Of a stretch of DNA of 64,000 bases, positions 63,533 to 64,000 are shown piece by piece (the stretch's first letter is position 1; the number at the start of each line of letters is the position of its first letter). The DNA is from Burkholderiales bacterium. Its GTDB lineage: Bacteria > Pseudomonadota > Gammaproteobacteria > Burkholderiales > SHXO01. Location of the stretch: NCBI GenBank assembly GCA_020854105.1, contig JADZGB010000044.1, positions 1-64,000 of the forward strand, in the 5' to 3' direction. The notes beneath the pieces were generated by a model. The model was not told the origin of the DNA. It made no database searches and was given only the letters and a program-made list of their open reading frames with translations. A program made the translations under genes and the position numbers.

Positions 63533-63599
63533 TGCACCGCTCCCGCCTTGACGCCCCGGTCCGACGCCGCCGAGAATCGGCACTGACCTGCACTCGTTC

Positions 63600-64000
63600 A
63601 TGTCCACCGCACCGCACACCGATCTCCCGCCACTGCAACAGCTGCAGGACGGCAGCATGCGCCTGGTCGACAGTCTGCTGGAGCAGCTGCCCCAGGCCCG
63701 CACGGCACTGGACACGTTCCTGGCCGCGCTCGCAGCCCAGCCACACGTGGTGGCAAAGGTGAACGCGCGCCACTATAGCGCACGCCTGGCGCTGTGGACG
63801 CGCATGCTGCGGCAGGCGCCGGGGGACGACCTGCTTGCCGTGCGGCCCGACCGCCGCTTCCGCGCCGGGGAGTGGCGTGACCTGCCTTACTTCCGCTTCC
63901 TGCGCGAAGCGTACGAAGAGGACGCGCACTGGATCGGCGAGCTCGTCGAAGCCGTGCAACTGCCCCCGGAACTGGCGCAGCGCGCACGCTTCCTGGCCAA
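63600..64000 (+). CDS. phaC: Polyhydroxyalkanoate synthase, N-terminus (cut by window edge)
   Basis: An open frame from ATG 63600 runs off the right edge (133 codons visible). It ends in DRRFRAGEWRDLPYFRFLREAY, the PhaC_N signature (RRFxxxxWRxxPxFxxLxxxY) of class I PHA synthases, followed by the helical DAHWIGELVEAVQLPPELAQRARF. The catalytic lipase-like box is beyond the edge. There is no strong Shine-Dalgarno sequence at the ATG. It makes PHB from hydroxybutyryl-CoA. Confidence 0.85.
   Translation, partial: MSTAPHTDLPPLQQLQDGSMRLVDSLLEQLPQARTALDTFLAALAAQPHVVAKVNARHYSARLALWTRMLRQAPGDDLLAVRPDRRFRAGEWRDLPYFRFLREAYEEDAHWIGELVEAVQLPPELAQRARFLA

Overview
The window looks like a 64 kb piece of chromosome from a high-GC betaproteobacterium. 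The evidence is the linked blocks thrS-infC-rpmI-rplT-pheS-pheT-ihfA-merR-tRNA-Pro, relA-comEC, lolC-lolD and recJ-prfB-lysS, a UGA-frameshifted prfB, sigma-28-type promoters in front of chemotaxis genes, and the start of a class I polyhydroxyalkanoate synthase. No species can be named from the sequence. Nearly all of it is ordinary core genome; I saw no insertion sequence, prophage, integrase or CRISPR array.

Layout. 1-2.6 kb (minus strand): scpA, scpB, an orphan ParA-like ATPase and initiator tRNA-fMet, followed at the left edge by a boxA/boxC-like rRNA-leader sequence. 2.7-8.9 kb (plus): chemotaxis cluster 1, with two tandem cheV genes, cheY, cheZ, cheA and an HDOD protein, behind a sigma-28-type promoter. 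8.9-11.6 kb: clpB (minus) with a sigma-32-type promoter. 11.7-19.1 kb: a haem-binding DUF3365 protein, a HAD hydrolase, a methyltransferase, the amino-acid genes alaC-(61-codon ORF)-hom-thrC, an Mth938-like protein and a histone-deacetylase-family enzyme. 19.1-23.9 kb: a 17-bp tandem repeat, then GNAT-moxR-DUF58-tgpA. 23.9-26.5 kb (minus): surE-pcm-nlpD. 26.9-29.8 kb (plus): two cyclic-di-GMP-related genes, HD-GYP and EAL. 29.8-37.5 kb (minus): tRNA-Val and the translation/IHF operon down to tRNA-Pro. 37.5-44.9 kb (minus): chemotaxis cluster 2, mcp-cheY-cheA-cheW-cheR-cheD-cheB-STAS, again with a sigma-28-type promoter. 45-54 kb: relA, comEC, a DUF2062 membrane protein, lolC-lolD, a phosphoglycerate-mutase-like protein and recJ. 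55-64 kb: prfB, lysS, acetoacetyl-CoA synthetase, a CxxC metal-binding protein, bamD, rluD, pgeF, a ZIP transporter, a 58-aa membrane protein, and a phaC cut by the right edge.

How the parts fit. The two chemotaxis clusters complement each other. Cluster 1 has CheZ and CheV but no receptor, CheW, CheR or CheB. Cluster 2 has receptor, CheW, CheR, CheB and CheD but no CheZ. The cluster 2 receptor has a CheZ-like DxxxQ helix motif and ends in a GEIDLF tail that resembles the end of CheD (GEVELFI), so it may contact CheY-P or act as a phosphatase. This is the most interesting hypothesis in the window.

Other points for a second look are intrinsic terminators placed immediately in front of thrS and pheS, an ATC start codon for infC, an HD-GYP protein whose HD motif reads LD, a 6-codon mini-ORF abutting cheR, and several gene starts that differ from the longest open frame.
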